A stretch of DNA of 38,717 nt from Minisyncoccota bacterium (lineage in GTDB: Bacteria; Patescibacteriota; Minisyncoccia; Phycocordibacterales; CAJBRS01). The position numbers were made by a program, and so were the translations under genes. Numbering within the stretch: position 1 is the first letter of the stretch; the number at the start of each line of letters is the position of its first letter. Positions 1-7,848 of this stretch are shown piece by piece. The stretch lies in NCBI GenBank assembly GCA_017881075.1, contig JADGRH010000005.1, positions 1 through 38,717 of the forward strand, written 5' to 3'. The notes under the pieces are model-generated. The model was not told the DNA's origin. It saw nothing but the letters and a program-made list of their open reading frames with translations, and made no database searches.

Positions 1-327
1 GGAACAGATGTTAATATCGCTTCCCACTTAATAAACGATGCACATAAAGAACTCTTTGAGAAGGCTGTAGTAATATCAAATGACTCAGATCTAGTGACAC
101 CTATTCAGATGGTTACAAAAGAAATAAAACTACCGATAACGGTAATTAGTCCATATGATAGAAACAATATTCAACTTAAGGAAGCTGCTAGCGATGTAAA
201 ACAAATAAGAAAGGGGGTGTTGAGGGTTAGCCAGTTTGATAATCATCTTACGGATACTGTTGGAGAATTTTTTATACCAGAAAAATGGCAGAATGTTTCA
301 GAAAGTAACAAGAAAATCTCGGGATGA
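1..327 (+). CDS. NYN-domain (LabA/DUF88-like) protein, C-terminal part
   Basis: The reading frame is open from base 1, so the gene starts upstream of the window and only about 108 C-terminal residues are visible. The segment around residues 17-36 (KELFEKAVVISNDSDLVTPI) matches the end of a NYN/PIN-like nuclease fold, in which an SxDSD motif carries metal-binding aspartates; the preceding GTDVN carries another conserved acidic residue. NYN proteins are predicted RNases or RNA-binding proteins. The tail after residue 85 is not recognisable. The next gene starts about 185 bases downstream and is not obviously co-transcribed. Family call is from motif reading; substrate is unknown. Confidence 0.7.
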   Translation, partial: GTDVNIASHLINDAHKELFEKAVVISNDSDLVTPIQMVTKEIKLPITVISPYDRNNIQLKEAASDVKQIRKGVLRVSQFDNHLTDTVGEFFIPEKWQNVSESNKKISG

Positions 328-347
328 AAAATAAAATCAAATATAGT

Positions 348-390
348 TTGGGGTCAGATATAGTTCGCGGTCAGGCACCATTTCATCTTC
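348..390. repeat. GGTCAGGCACC repeat, copy 1
   Basis: It contains TTGGGGTCAGATATAG followed by GCGGTCAGGCACCATTTCAT. The second half matches the copy at 727-753 with few mismatches. Short GGGGTCAGGCACC words of this kind occur near REP-associated transposase remnants in other bacteria, from memory; no transposase is visible here. The rest of 328-512 has no gene that can be supported. Confidence 0.6.
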
Positions 391-512
391 ACACGGCATT
401 TTTTTATCTTTCCTTTAGCGAAATTTCATCTCAGATTTGTATAATTGCGGCAAATGATTGTCGATGTCATTTTGCCTTTGAGTTTAGGTCTTAAGAGGTG
501 TATATTAAACAC

Positions 513-713
513 ATGTCAAACGAATTTGAATATAAAGTTGAATATGAGACTGACAAAGAGACTGGGCAGGTGACAGCCACTATTCCGGAATTGAATTATC
601 TTTCCGATTATGGTGATACGTTCGCCGAAGCCGAAGCCAATATTAGAGAGGCTGCTATCGGTTATTTGGAAGTGCTCCAGATGGAGAAAAAAGAAATTCA
701 GAAAATTCAGTAA
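513..713 (+). CDS. HicB-like antitoxin, orphan
   Basis: A 66-aa protein with the HicB fold pattern: a beta-strand pair carrying VEYETDKETGQVTATIPEL, the acidic SDYGDT turn, then an amphipathic helix AEAEANIREAAIGYLEVLQ. HicB proteins neutralise the HicA mRNA interferase and often repress their own operon through an added DNA-binding domain, which is absent here. The ATG at 513 is preferred over the in-frame GTG at 498 because AGAGGTG at 494-500 gives a ribosome site about 12 nt upstream. No HicA-like double-stranded-RNA-binding gene lies on either side, so the gene is an orphan or its partner was lost. The flanking GGTCAGGCACC repeats suggest mobility. Confidence 0.75.
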   Translation: MSNEFEYKVEYETDKETGQVTATIPELNYLSDYGDTFAEAEANIREAAIGYLEVLQMEKKEIQKIQ

Positions 714-726
714 ATTCAGAGTAAAT

Positions 727-753
727 TTGGGGTCAGGCACCATTCCATCTTTT
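727..753. repeat. GGTCAGGCACC repeat, copy 2
   Basis: TTGGGGTCAGGCACCATTCC follows the HicB-like stop codon after about 14 bases and repeats the element at 367-390. The two copies bracket the HicB-like gene in direct orientation. The remainder of 754-875 is AT-rich and shows no gene. Confidence 0.6.
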
Positions 754-875
754 CTTCAGAATTTCTTTCCCATTTCTTCATAGTAAAGGAGAAGAGGAAA
801 GAGGCAAGATAAAAAAATATATGAAATTGAAGATGAGAAATAATTGGTGTTTTTCTGAAAACATGCTAATATTGT

Positions 876-908
876 GACTGGAGTATACCTTTAAGGATAA
901 CTCCAGTC
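876..908 (+). promoter_or_regulatory. Inverted repeat at the AbiE-like operon start
   Basis: GACTGGAGT (876-884) and ACTCCAGTC (900-908) form a perfect 9-bp inverted repeat with a 15-nt centre, ending five bases before the ATG at 914. A TAATAT-like box lies just upstream near 867. AbiEi-family antitoxins repress their own operon by binding inverted repeats, so this is the probable operator. A 5' hairpin is the alternative. Confidence 0.6.
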
Positions 909-913
909 TACAA

Positions 914-1516
914 ATGGATAAAAAGCCAACAAAAGGAGAATATTTAGAGACTTTGTTAAGGTCCAATAAAACCATCTTTTCAATACAAGATGTAGCTTTG
1001 ATGTGGGGCGAAGAGAATGAGAGAACCATAAGTAGCCGATTGAACAAATACGTGAAGGCTGGAAAGTTGATTAGGGTTCGCCGTGGCTTATATGTAAAAG
1101 ATCGGAATTATGATCGTTTTGAATTGGCTACTCGTATCTACACTCCCTCATACATCAGCTTTGAGACGGTATTGACTCGTGAAGGTGTCAATTTTCAATA
1201 TTATGGAAATATATTTGTGGCGTCATATATCAACCGAGAGATTATTGTTGGAGATCAGAAAATCAATATTGTTCGCACAAAAGACTATGTATTAAGCAAT
1301 ACTACCGGAATTGAACATAAGAGAAACTATGATATTGCCACTCGGGAGCGCGCTTTCTTAGATCGCATTTATGTAAGCAAAGATTATCATTTCGATAATT
1401 TAGATAATTTGAATTGGGATAAGGTGTTTGAAATCTTACCTATCTATCACAACAAGAGGTTAGATAAAAAAGTAAAAGAATATTTTGAATTCTATAAAAA
1501 CAACAAACCTATATGA
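914..1516 (+). CDS. AbiEi-like antitoxin/transcriptional regulator
   Basis: A 200-aa protein with an N-terminal winged helix (about residues 18-62: FSIQDVALMWG, TISSRLNKYVKAGKLIRVRRG, then a wing ending GLYVK). A C-terminal domain typical of AbiEi antitoxins follows (YISFETVLTREGV, and RERAFLDRIY near residue 155). The family represses its operon and neutralises a nucleotidyltransferase toxin without direct binding (type IV). It overlaps the downstream toxin gene by 4 bp (ATGA), which implies translational coupling. The inverted repeat at 876-908 is the likely binding site. The gene is AT-rich like its surroundings, and the family call is firm. Confidence 0.85.
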   Translation: MDKKPTKGEYLETLLRSNKTIFSIQDVALMWGEENERTISSRLNKYVKAGKLIRVRRGLYVKDRNYDRFELATRIYTPSYISFETVLTREGVNFQYYGNIFVASYINREIIVGDQKINIVRTKDYVLSNTTGIEHKRNYDIATRERAFLDRIYVSKDYHFDNLDNLNWDKVFEILPIYHNKRLDKKVKEYFEFYKNNKPI

Positions 1517-2226
1517 CACTAGACTACTCAAAACATAAGAATATTTTACTCCAGATTTTGAAAGATATTTATTCAGATACCTCCATTGCACCCTATCTTG
1601 GTTTCAAGGGTGGTACTGCCGCATTGATGTTCTATGACTTGCCGAGAGACTCTTTTGATTTGGACTTTGACTTATTGGATGAAAGCAAAGAGACTGAGGT
1701 GTTTGAAAGAGTCCGGAAGATTGTAAGTGAGTATGGGATAATTACCGACTCTCACAAAAAAAGATTCAATCTTACTAATATTATTTCTTATGATCCAAAA
1801 GCCCAGAATATAAAGGTTGAGGTAAATCGTAGACAGTTCGGCTCTAAGTATGAGATGAAAACATTGCTGGGTATCTCGATGCTTGTAATGGTTCAAGAAG
1901 ATATGTTTGCGCACAAGCTTATGGCTATGTTTGAACGGATTGGTAAAACAAGCCGCGACATTTTCGATATTCAATACTTTGCCAAAAATAACTGGCCAAT
2001 TAATCGTCAGATTGTTGAAAAACGATCAGGCATGTCTTTCAAGGACACTATCATAAAATGCATCGATCTATTAGAAAAAATGGATAATCGGCACGTTTTG
2101 GATGGTCTTGGTGAGCAATTAACTGAACCACAAAAAGACTGGGCACGGATGAAGTTGAAATCAGACACGATCTTCTTGTTAAAACTAATGCTAAGAATGA
2201 ATCAGTATATTGGAGATGAAAAATAA
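1513..2226 (+). CDS. AbiEii/AbiGii-like nucleotidyltransferase toxin
   Basis: A 237-aa protein of the DNA polymerase beta-type nucleotidyltransferase superfamily. FKGGTAALMFY followed by DSFDLDFDLL (about residues 31-56) gives the GG(S/T) turn and the two metal-binding aspartates. HKLMAMFERIGKTSRDIFDI (about residues 135-155) is the second diagnostic block of AbiEii proteins. AbiEii toxins arrest growth, giving plasmid or island stability and phage exclusion; related toxins modify tRNA 3' ends. The gene follows its antitoxin with a 4-bp overlap. The last bases overlap the next membrane-protein gene. All key residues are present, so the toxin looks intact. Confidence 0.88.
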   Translation: MTLDYSKHKNILLQILKDIYSDTSIAPYLGFKGGTAALMFYDLPRDSFDLDFDLLDESKETEVFERVRKIVSEYGIITDSHKKRFNLTNIISYDPKAQNIKVEVNRRQFGSKYEMKTLLGISMLVMVQEDMFAHKLMAMFERIGKTSRDIFDIQYFAKNNWPINRQIVEKRSGMSFKDTIIKCIDLLEKMDNRHVLDGLGEQLTEPQKDWARMKLKSDTIFLLKLMLRMNQYIGDEK

Positions 2227-3838
2227 AGTAAAAAAATACTGGCCGTATTTTGTTGTTGTTTTGGCCATAATCCTGCCGTGGTTTTTCCATTCGGGCTACT
2301 TATTCTCCACCGACATGGCTTGGGGGCCGCATATTGACCTTGATTGGACAAATAGCTGGTTTCTGGTGAATCTGATCATTAAGATATTCTCCTTCGTTCT
2401 CCCGATGGCATTTCTGGAAAAGGTCTTTATCGGGCTAACAATATTTGCTGTTTTAGTCGGGGGTAGGAAAGTGGCTAACTATTTTATAAAAGATAAATTG
2501 GCTGCCCTGGTCATTTCCTTGTTTGTTTTATTTAATCCGTTTGTTTACGACAGATTTTTATACGGACAAACGGGAGTTGTTCTGGCATTTGGATTTTTCC
2601 TTTTAGCCATTGCTTACCTCCTGGAATATTTGGACAGTAGGGAAGATAAAAAGATAATTTTATTTGCTGTCTTTACGGCAATAACTCTCCAATTTTCTGT
2701 TCACTTCATCTTTTTTATCGGACTGATTTTCCTATTTTTTTTGGTTCTCTATTTCAAAAAATGGAAACTTAATGATTGGAAACATTTCCTCGGAAGACTT
2801 TTGATAGCTGGGGTGATATGTATTTTGTTAAATGCTAATTGGCTGATTGCTGTACCTCTCGGCAGAAATAATACGGCGAATTTCGTTAGCGGCCACAACA
2901 TCACCGGACAAGACTTGCAGGCATTCAAGACTTCAGGCTCTTCCGATTCGGCAGTTCTTCGTAATGTCACCATGATGAGCGGCTTTTGGGGCAAAGATCA
3001 GTACAGGTACACCGACCTCACAAAGGTAGAGAATAATTGGGGCAGAAGTTTTTTGTTTCTTTTACCGATAATCATTCTCGGTCTGATTTGGGGAATCAAA
3101 AAGAGAGATACAAGACTTTTATCCATTGGCCTACTGATAATATTTCTGGTATCGGTAATTTTGGCCTCTGGAGTAGCTCTTTCTGCCACTGCACCGTTTT
3201 CGTATTGGCTATTTGACCATTTTCCGCTATACAAAGGCCTGCGAGAAAGCCAGAAATGGGTTGCGGTAATTGTCCTGGTGTATGCAATCTTCTTATCAAT
3301 AGGAACGGCGGTTCTCTTGAAGACAAAAATTGTCTCGGATAACAGGCGAATCTCGCTCATCTTCTTATCTGCAGTAGTCATTATGCAAGCACCACTTCTC
3401 TTGTGGGGATTTGACAGACAAGTAATCCCCGTGCAGTATCCTGCTGATTGGGTTCAAGTTGATAAAAGTCTTGAATGTTCAAATAATAATAAGGCGCTCT
3501 TTTTACCGTGGCATTTGTATATGAGCTTCAGTTGGACCAACCAGATTATAGCCAATCCGGCCAAATTATTTTTCTCTTGCCCGATTATAAGTGGCACAGA
3601 TATGGAGTGGGGGGGGATATACGACAATAGTCAGAGTGCTGAAGGAGCGAAGGTTCTGAAGTGGCTGGATTCTAACGGACAAAATACCGATTTGTTTCAT
3701 GACAAAGAATTAGGTATTAAGTATATTATTCTAGCCAAGGAAATAGATTGGCAAAAGTACTCATGGATTGACGTCTTGCCGAGCGCGACTCTTTTCCAAG
3801 AGACAGAGACCTTGAGAATGTACAAGATCAATGAATAA
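2216..3838 (+). CDS. Polytopic membrane protein, GT-C/YfhO-like architecture
   Basis: About 540 residues with some ten to eleven hydrophobic segments (first near residues 7-25, last near 375-395), then a soluble C-terminal domain of about 130 residues. The early periplasmic loop contains STDMAWGPHIDLDW, so acidic residues sit just after the first membrane span as in GT-C glycosyltransferases. No catalytic function can be proved. The ATG at 2216 is chosen over the TTG at 2210; it overlaps the toxin gene by 11 bp, and GGAG lies too close to act as a normal ribosome site. The downstream membrane gene overlaps by 8 bp, so the two are probably one operon. A sugar-transfer or envelope role is inference. 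Confidence 0.55.
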   Translation: MKNKVKKYWPYFVVVLAIILPWFFHSGYLFSTDMAWGPHIDLDWTNSWFLVNLIIKIFSFVLPMAFLEKVFIGLTIFAVLVGGRKVANYFIKDKLAALVISLFVLFNPFVYDRFLYGQTGVVLAFGFFLLAIAYLLEYLDSREDKKIILFAVFTAITLQFSVHFIFFIGLIFLFFLVLYFKKWKLNDWKHFLGRLLIAGVICILLNANWLIAVPLGRNNTANFVSGHNITGQDLQAFKTSGSSDSAVLRNVTMMSGFWGKDQYRYTDLTKVENNWGRSFLFLLPIIILGLIWGIKKRDTRLLSIGLLIIFLVSVILASGVALSATAPFSYWLFDHFPLYKGLRESQKWVAVIVLVYAIFLSIGTAVLLKTKIVSDNRRISLIFLSAVVIMQAPLLLWGFDRQVIPVQYPADWVQVDKSLECSNNNKALFLPWHLYMSFSWTNQIIANPAKLFFSCPIISGTDMEWGGIYDNSQSAEGAKVLKWLDSNGQNTDLFHDKELGIKYIILAKEIDWQKYSWIDVLPSATLFQETETLRMYKINE

Positions 3839-4499
3839 AACACAGAGAATATTACAAAAACTTCTTGATGATATTGCTAGATTTTTTCCATATTTTCTGG
3901 GCTTTTATATTTTTTCATTGTTATTGTCGCTCATTTTTCATCCGTGGAAATCATTTTTTAATTGGAGACTATTCACTATAAGTGTCGTAGTCCTTGGAAT
4001 AGTCAGTTTATTCAGTAGTAAGGTACGACCTCTATTTAGGTTTAATTTACCAAAATGGAAAATTAATCAGCCAAAATGGAATTGGAATAATTTGTTGGCA
4101 GTAATTCGATTAGTGGGAGGGGTTTATAAAAAAATAATGTCTGTTATAAAGTTTTTCGTTGTGGTGTTGGTTGGAACGTGGAAAAGGTTGGGTAGGGGCG
4201 GTCAGATAAAGATAGTAGTGATTGTATTCGTTCTTGTTTTTGCTTTAATACGAAGCATCGGACCAATCGATTTTATCGTTCTTGCCTATGCTCTTGCCTC
4301 TGTACTTTTTATATTTGAAAGCAGGGTATCGGCAGTTTTAGCTATAGTGTTGTTGGCCAGTTGCCCGTTTTTCTTGATGTTTAAGAAAGATAATATTGCC
4401 GAGATTTCAGCTATTTACGCCTATTATTTTCTGGTGATAGCCGTTATTACTCAAATTGCGGAACATATCAAGGAAAATCGGGCCAAACTGCCTAATTAA
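3831..4499 (+). CDS. Hypothetical multi-pass membrane protein
   Basis: A 222-aa protein with roughly seven hydrophobic segments (about residues 18-36, 46-63, 100-118, 124-141, 146-160, 165-180 and 190-210). Between the second and third spans lies a basic, tryptophan-rich stretch with two near-copies of the unit PKWKINQPKWNWN. It overlaps the preceding GT-C-like gene by 8 bp and is therefore likely translated from the same mRNA. I do not recognise the family. The lack of charged residues inside the spans argues against a transporter, and an accessory role for the upstream membrane protein is a guess. Confidence 0.6.
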   Translation: MNKTQRILQKLLDDIARFFPYFLGFYIFSLLLSLIFHPWKSFFNWRLFTISVVVLGIVSLFSSKVRPLFRFNLPKWKINQPKWNWNNLLAVIRLVGGVYKKIMSVIKFFVVVLVGTWKRLGRGGQIKIVVIVFVLVFALIRSIGPIDFIVLAYALASVLFIFESRVSAVLAIVLLASCPFFLMFKKDNIAEISAIYAYYFLVIAVITQIAEHIKENRAKLPN

Positions 4500-4500
4500 G

Positions 4501-4544
4501 TTATCCACAGACGCCTCGACAAGGTTTGTGAATTAGTATATGAT
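4501..4544 (+). promoter_or_regulatory. Promoter of the PG-binding surface protein, with a DnaA-box-like site
   Basis: TCGACA at 4517-4522, a 16-bp spacer and TATGAT at 4539-4544 lie upstream of the ATG at 4554. Nine bases separate the -10 box from the ATG, so the mRNA should be leaderless or nearly so. TTATCCACA at 4501-4509 equals the DnaA-box consensus but is single. Confidence 0.5.
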
Positions 4545-4553
4545 ATAAGTTAC

Positions 4554-5513
4554 ATGACAAGAGGGATCAAAAAGTATTTTTCATTTGAAGAGAACATATC
4601 CAAGTTTATTTTTACTTTGGTGATTGTTGTCGTTTTTAGCCTAGTCTTCGGGCAGGCTGTGTATGCCAATTTTATTGGTACCGGAGGTTCTTCTGGCACT
4701 TTTGGATATCAGTATGGTTATGGTGATAGTGGCTATGGTTATGGCTACGGCTATGGCGTTGGTGGGAATGCTGCTTATGGTTCCGGACCCGACGGAAAAG
4801 CCACAAGTGTTTCGGCAACCGCAGCAAAAACATCATTTACAGTAACCTATAGCACAAACTATCTTGCCGAGAACCGTATTAACTATGGAAAAACAGATAG
4901 CTATGGCAGTAACAGCTCCCAAACAAGCTTCCAAACTGGTAGTAATTCTATACAAGTTACTGGTTTGACCTGTAATACCACCTATCATTACCAAGTAGAA
5001 TCTACTGATGCGGGAAGTAATGTTTGGTACAGTGCCGATGCCACTGTTAAAACTACTGCTTGTTCTTCGGGCAATGGTGGCGGAAGCAGTGGGGGTAATA
5101 ACGGCTCAATTGATATTTCTGCTTGTACTGCTACAACATTATTCAGCCCTGTTACAGGAGCTCGCTGTCCTTCTCCAAATGTTAATCCTGCCGGTTGCCA
5201 ACCAGGTTTTCTCTTCAGCACAATTACTGGCCAAAGGTGTCCATTGATTGAACAAACAGCCACATTTTACTTCACTAGAAATCTGACCATTGGATCTAGA
5301 GGAGATGATATCCGACAACTACAGATCTACCTTAACACTCACGGTTTTCCGGTAGCTTTGACTGGCCCAGGCTCTTTAGGACATGAGACCAACTATTTCG
5401 GCCCTCTCACCCGAGCGGCTCTAGCCCGCTTCCAGGCGGCTCACGGTATTACTCCTTCTGTCGGCTACTTTGGACCAATCACTCGAGCCTACATAAATAC
5501 TCACCAATTCTAA
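4554..5513 (+). CDS. Secreted peptidoglycan-binding protein with FN3-like domain
   Basis: A 319-aa envelope protein. Residues 14-38 form a signal anchor or signal peptide ending near VYANF. Residues 50-70 are a Tyr-Gly repeat. About residues 82-168 form a fibronectin-III/purple-acid-phosphatase-N-like beta domain (LAENRINYGKTDSYG, LTCNTTYHYQVESTDAG). A Gly/Ser linker and a duplicated cysteine motif (LFSPVTGARCP and LFSTITGQRCP) follow. The C-terminal 75 residues are a PG_binding_1 domain (SRGDDIRQLQIYLN, YFGPLTRAALARFQ). The family binds cell-wall peptidoglycan, so this is probably a wall-attached surface protein; no catalytic domain is present. It is monocistronic, followed by a convergent gene and a shared hairpin at 5527-5550. 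Confidence 0.8.
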   Translation: MTRGIKKYFSFEENISKFIFTLVIVVVFSLVFGQAVYANFIGTGGSSGTFGYQYGYGDSGYGYGYGYGVGGNAAYGSGPDGKATSVSATAAKTSFTVTYSTNYLAENRINYGKTDSYGSNSSQTSFQTGSNSIQVTGLTCNTTYHYQVESTDAGSNVWYSADATVKTTACSSGNGGGSSGGNNGSIDISACTATTLFSPVTGARCPSPNVNPAGCQPGFLFSTITGQRCPLIEQTATFYFTRNLTIGSRGDDIRQLQIYLNTHGFPVALTGPGSLGHETNYFGPLTRAALARFQAAHGITPSVGYFGPITRAYINTHQF

Positions 5514-5516
5514 TTT

Positions 5517-5550
5517 TCAAATAAAAATGCAGAAGACCGTTCTTCTGCAT
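5517..5550 (-). terminator. Rho-independent terminator for the small secreted-protein gene
   Basis: ATGCAGAAGA (5527-5536) and TCTTCTGCAT (5541-5550) form a perfect 10-bp stem with a 4-nt loop. Read on the minus strand, the stem is followed by TTTTTATTTG, as expected for termination of the gene ending at 5559. It may also slow the convergent plus-strand transcript. Confidence 0.8.
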
Positions 5551-5558
5551 GAGCTTGC

Positions 5559-5840
5559 TTACCAGCAAGGACAGTAAACTATTTGTTGATATGGGCATCC
5601 TTGCCAGTCATAGAACCAATATATACGGTAACAAGTACCGGATTCGTACGATCGGCGTGATGACCGATAGTCGAATCGAGGACCCTCACTGAAATGGCGG
5701 GCTCTGTGGTGACTAGGCTGATACAGACTTCCGTCATTCCGATTCCGCCCATTGCTGCGCCGCTGATCTCGGGCGCTGGTAGAATCGACCAGACTAACCA
5801 TGAACAAAGACACCAAACCAAACATTAAGAACTTCTTCAT
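5559..5840 (-). CDS. Small secreted Arg/Tyr-rich hypothetical protein
   Basis: A 93-residue protein with a clear signal peptide (MKKFLMFGLVSLFMVSLVDS, cleavage expected after TSA). The mature part is rich in Arg, Ser and Tyr and ends with several cysteines (YPQ..CPCW style). The ATG at 5840 is chosen because AAGGAGG lies 6 nt upstream; the in-frame TTG at 5846 would abut that site. The strong Shine-Dalgarno sequence, higher GC and own terminator set it apart from most genes here and suggest acquisition from another source. No family is recognised. The basic mature peptide could bind envelope polymers, but that is only a suggestion. Confidence 0.6.
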   Translation of the reverse strand: MKKFLMFGLVSLFMVSLVDSTSARDQRRSNGRNRNDGSLYQPSHHRARHFSEGPRFDYRSSRRSYESGTCYRIYWFYDWQGCPYQQIVYCPCW

Positions 5841-5923
5841 CTCCAACCTCCTTTTAAAGAACTCTAACGGAAGTCCATTAATTTTGCAATACGGACTAGG
5901 TATAGAAATTTAATACAAATATT

Positions 5924-5940
5924 GGGTATAATTTAAATAT
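5924..5940 (+). promoter_or_regulatory. Leaderless-type promoter of gnd
   Basis: TATAAT at 5927-5932 is followed by 8 nt and then the ATG at 5941. Transcription normally starts 6-8 nt after the -10 box, so the mRNA should begin at or next to the start codon. No ribosome site is present. Confidence 0.65.
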
Positions 5941-6879
5941 ATGCAAGACGAAACTCATCATTCCATGGCTCTCTTCGGTCTTGGCCGAATGGGTGGCCAA
6001 ATTGCCCGCCGTCTTGGTGTAAATTGTTGGAAGGTATTTGCCTGGAATCGCTCCGAAGGGCCAGTTCTGGAGTATAAAAAAACTGGTGGTTTTGGATCGC
6101 AAGACATTAAGGAAGTTTTGGCAGAGCTAAAGGACGAGCCGAGGATTTTTTGGCTAATGCTTCCGCATGCAATCATAGATGAATTTTTATTTGGACCCGA
6201 ACATCTGTGTTCGCATCTAAAATCAGGGGACATTATTATTGACGGCGGAAATTCTTTTTATAAGGACAGTATTCGTCGGGCCGGGGAGTTAAAGAAGCTT
6301 GGCGTTATTTTTTACGATTGTGGCACTTCCGGCGGGGTCTGGGGTGAAGAGAATGGTTTTGCCCTTATGATTGGTGGGCCAAAAGAACATTGGGATAAAG
6401 TTGAACCAATCTTCAAAATTCTTTCAGGGGGCGATAACTATGCTTTAGTTGGTGAAAATGGAGCCGGGCACTTCGTAAAGATGATTCATAATGGTATTGA
6501 GTATGGAATGATGGAAGCCATCGCTGAGGGTTATGGAGTGCTTCACCAAAGTCAATTTAACCTCAATTTGTCTGATGTCACTCGGGTCTATCAAAAAGGC
6601 TCGGTTATTTGTAGCTGGCTCATAGATCTATGTCGCAATATTTTTGAGCAAGAAAACCTAGACAAGACAAGCGGCAAGATAGATTCTACAGGAGAAGGAG
6701 AATGGACGGTCAATGCGGCGAAAGAACTGGGTGTGGATGTTAGAGTTATTGAAGACGCCCTTACTGTTCGTAAAGAATCGGCTGACCCAAAGAATCAACA
6801 AAAATTTTCAAATAAAATCGTTGCTTTAATGAGAAAACAATTTGGGGGGCATGCGGTACATGATAAAAGCAAAGAATAA
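5941..6879 (+). CDS. gnd: 6-phosphogluconate dehydrogenase, short form
   Basis: A 312-aa enzyme of the short (about 300-aa) 6PGDH class, which oxidatively decarboxylates 6-phosphogluconate to ribulose 5-phosphate in the cytoplasm. An N-terminal Rossmann motif GLGRMGGQIARRLG lies at about residues 13-26. The signature IIIDGGNSFYKDSIRR lies at about 99-114, and YDCGTSGGVWG with the catalytic block GHFVKMIHNGIEYGMMEA at about 178-195. The short class lacks the extra C-terminal helices of the E. coli 468-aa enzyme and often uses NAD. The gene stands alone under a leaderless promoter and is convergent with a cupin gene. It would supply pentose phosphate and reducing power in a reduced metabolism. 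Confidence 0.9.
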   Translation: MQDETHHSMALFGLGRMGGQIARRLGVNCWKVFAWNRSEGPVLEYKKTGGFGSQDIKEVLAELKDEPRIFWLMLPHAIIDEFLFGPEHLCSHLKSGDIIIDGGNSFYKDSIRRAGELKKLGVIFYDCGTSGGVWGEENGFALMIGGPKEHWDKVEPIFKILSGGDNYALVGENGAGHFVKMIHNGIEYGMMEAIAEGYGVLHQSQFNLNLSDVTRVYQKGSVICSWLIDLCRNIFEQENLDKTSGKIDSTGEGEWTVNAAKELGVDVRVIEDALTVRKESADPKNQQKFSNKIVALMRKQFGGHAVHDKSKE

Positions 6880-6909
6880 GGTTTCTTTGGAAGGTGGAAT
6901 ATCAACAGA

Positions 6910-7305
6910 CTATTCGGTAGTCTTTCCGTCGAATTCGTCGGTAGTATCAGCTTCAGCATCAGCCTTTGTTGCATGGACGATTCCGTTCTTGTGGTGCGGT
7001 GGCATGTAGAGAGTATAGAGCTTCATTGGCTCTGATCCTGTATTGATAACATTGTGTTTGGTGCCTGCAGGAACTATGATAACACTGCCATCGGCGAGGT
7101 CATGAGAAATATCGCTCAAGATTGCCGTACCTGTGCCTTTTTCCACACGCAGGAACTGATCAACATCATGGACCTCTTCACCGATTTCTTCTCCTGCAAG
7201 AAGCGACATCAGGACAAGCTGACTGTTCTTGTCGGTGTAGAGAACCTTTCTGAAATTATTATTCTCGAGTGAGAGCTTTTCAATGTTTGTGACGTATCCT
7301 TTCAT
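6910..7305 (-). CDS. Cupin-domain protein
   Basis: A 131-aa single-domain cupin. Motif 1 is the stretch GEEVHDVDQFLRVEKGTG at about residues 41-58, with one histidine, an acid in place of the second, a glutamine and the glutamate. Motif 2 is PAGTKHNVINTG at about 79-90 with the last histidine. Partial loss of the HxH pair means metal binding is uncertain. The acidic tail after residue 110 is probably disordered. Small cupins act as sugar isomerases, dioxygenases or ligand sensors, and the sequence does not decide. It has its own leaderless-type promoter. Confidence 0.8.
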   Translation of the reverse strand: MKGYVTNIEKLSLENNNFRKVLYTDKNSQLVLMSLLAGEEIGEEVHDVDQFLRVEKGTGTAILSDISHDLADGSVIIVPAGTKHNVINTGSEPMKLYTLYMPPHHKNGIVHATKADAEADTTDEFDGKTTE

Positions 7306-7317
7306 GCCAACATTATA
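7306..7317 (-). promoter_or_regulatory. Leaderless-type promoter of the cupin gene
   Basis: On the minus strand TATAAT (7317-7312) is followed by GTTGGC and then the ATG at 7305, a 6-nt gap. No Shine-Dalgarno site is present and the -35 region is weak. Confidence 0.65.
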
Positions 7318-7378
7318 TCACTTATTTATCTTTCTATGTAGAAGGGATATTTCTTGTGTTTATAAAATATAAATAAAA

Positions 7379-7495
7379 TCAATACACCTGTCCCCATTTC
7401 TTTTGCCATTTCTTTAGGTGTATAAATACGAAACCGGCTGCATATGCAACCGGGTAAGCTATGTAAGTAGCTCGGCTTAGTAGAAGTACTACCAT
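7379..7495 (-). CDS. Possible 38-aa membrane peptide
   Basis: A short frame starting MVVLLLSRATYIAYPVAYAA and ending in a basic, tryptophan-containing tail (HLKKWQKKWGQ). It has one transmembrane segment followed by positive charges, the usual topology of small inner-membrane peptides. TAAAAT at 7506-7501 on the minus strand ends 5 nt before the ATG, matching the leaderless pattern of neighbouring genes. It follows the gene ending at 7518. The same frame is open upstream to 7573, overlapping the previous gene, which is unlikely to be used. It could be a chance frame. Confidence 0.4.
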   Translation of the reverse strand: MVVLLLSRATYIAYPVAYAAGFVFIHLKKWQKKWGQVY

Positions 7496-7517
7496 ATAAT
7501 ATTTTATGCGTAGAAGA

Positions 7518-7838
7518 CTAGACCACTTTCTCTTTGATAGGGCAGTAGTAATACGATTCACGCTCGATATCATTCTTTGGGACGTTTTTTAGCGAACTTA
7601 GGATCATTGATATTTCGAAAATGTAATCTACCTTCTCATTGAGTTTGGCTTTTATCTCTTCGCGCAGATGCTTCTCCTCCTCGGGTAATAATTCCCCTTG
7701 AGCTTGAAGAAGTTTAATGTGAGTTATGGCTGTAAATTGAGAGAAAAATGGGAGAGATGGTTTATTTTCCGTCACAATCCATCCATGCTCTCCACAGTCA
7801 CACATTTTTAAAAAGGGACAACCTGTTGTCAAGGACAT
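7518..7838 (-). CDS. Hypothetical protein, 106 aa
   Basis: A soluble protein with no family I recognise. The N-terminus has a cysteine/histidine cluster (CPFLKMCDCGEHG, residues 7-19), possibly a metal site. The middle holds a helical segment with ELLPEEEKHLREEIKAKLNE (about residues 50-69). The start at 7838 is supported by a near-consensus promoter that places transcription start a few bases before the ATG. The gene is divergent from the TPM-domain gene. Confidence 0.6.
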   Translation of the reverse strand: MSLTTGCPFLKMCDCGEHGWIVTENKPSLPFFSQFTAITHIKLLQAQGELLPEEEKHLREEIKAKLNEKVDYIFEISMILSSLKNVPKNDIERESYYYCPIKEKVV

Positions 7839-7848
7839 ATTCTTTTGT

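Noticed and set aside
4501-4509. Replication origin
   Set aside because: One perfect DnaA-box word is present, but no cluster of boxes, no dnaA or dnaN and no AT-rich unwinding element beside it.
4663-5263. Overlapping frames within the YG-rich surface-protein gene
   Set aside because: They are out-of-frame products of low-complexity codons and have no start signals.
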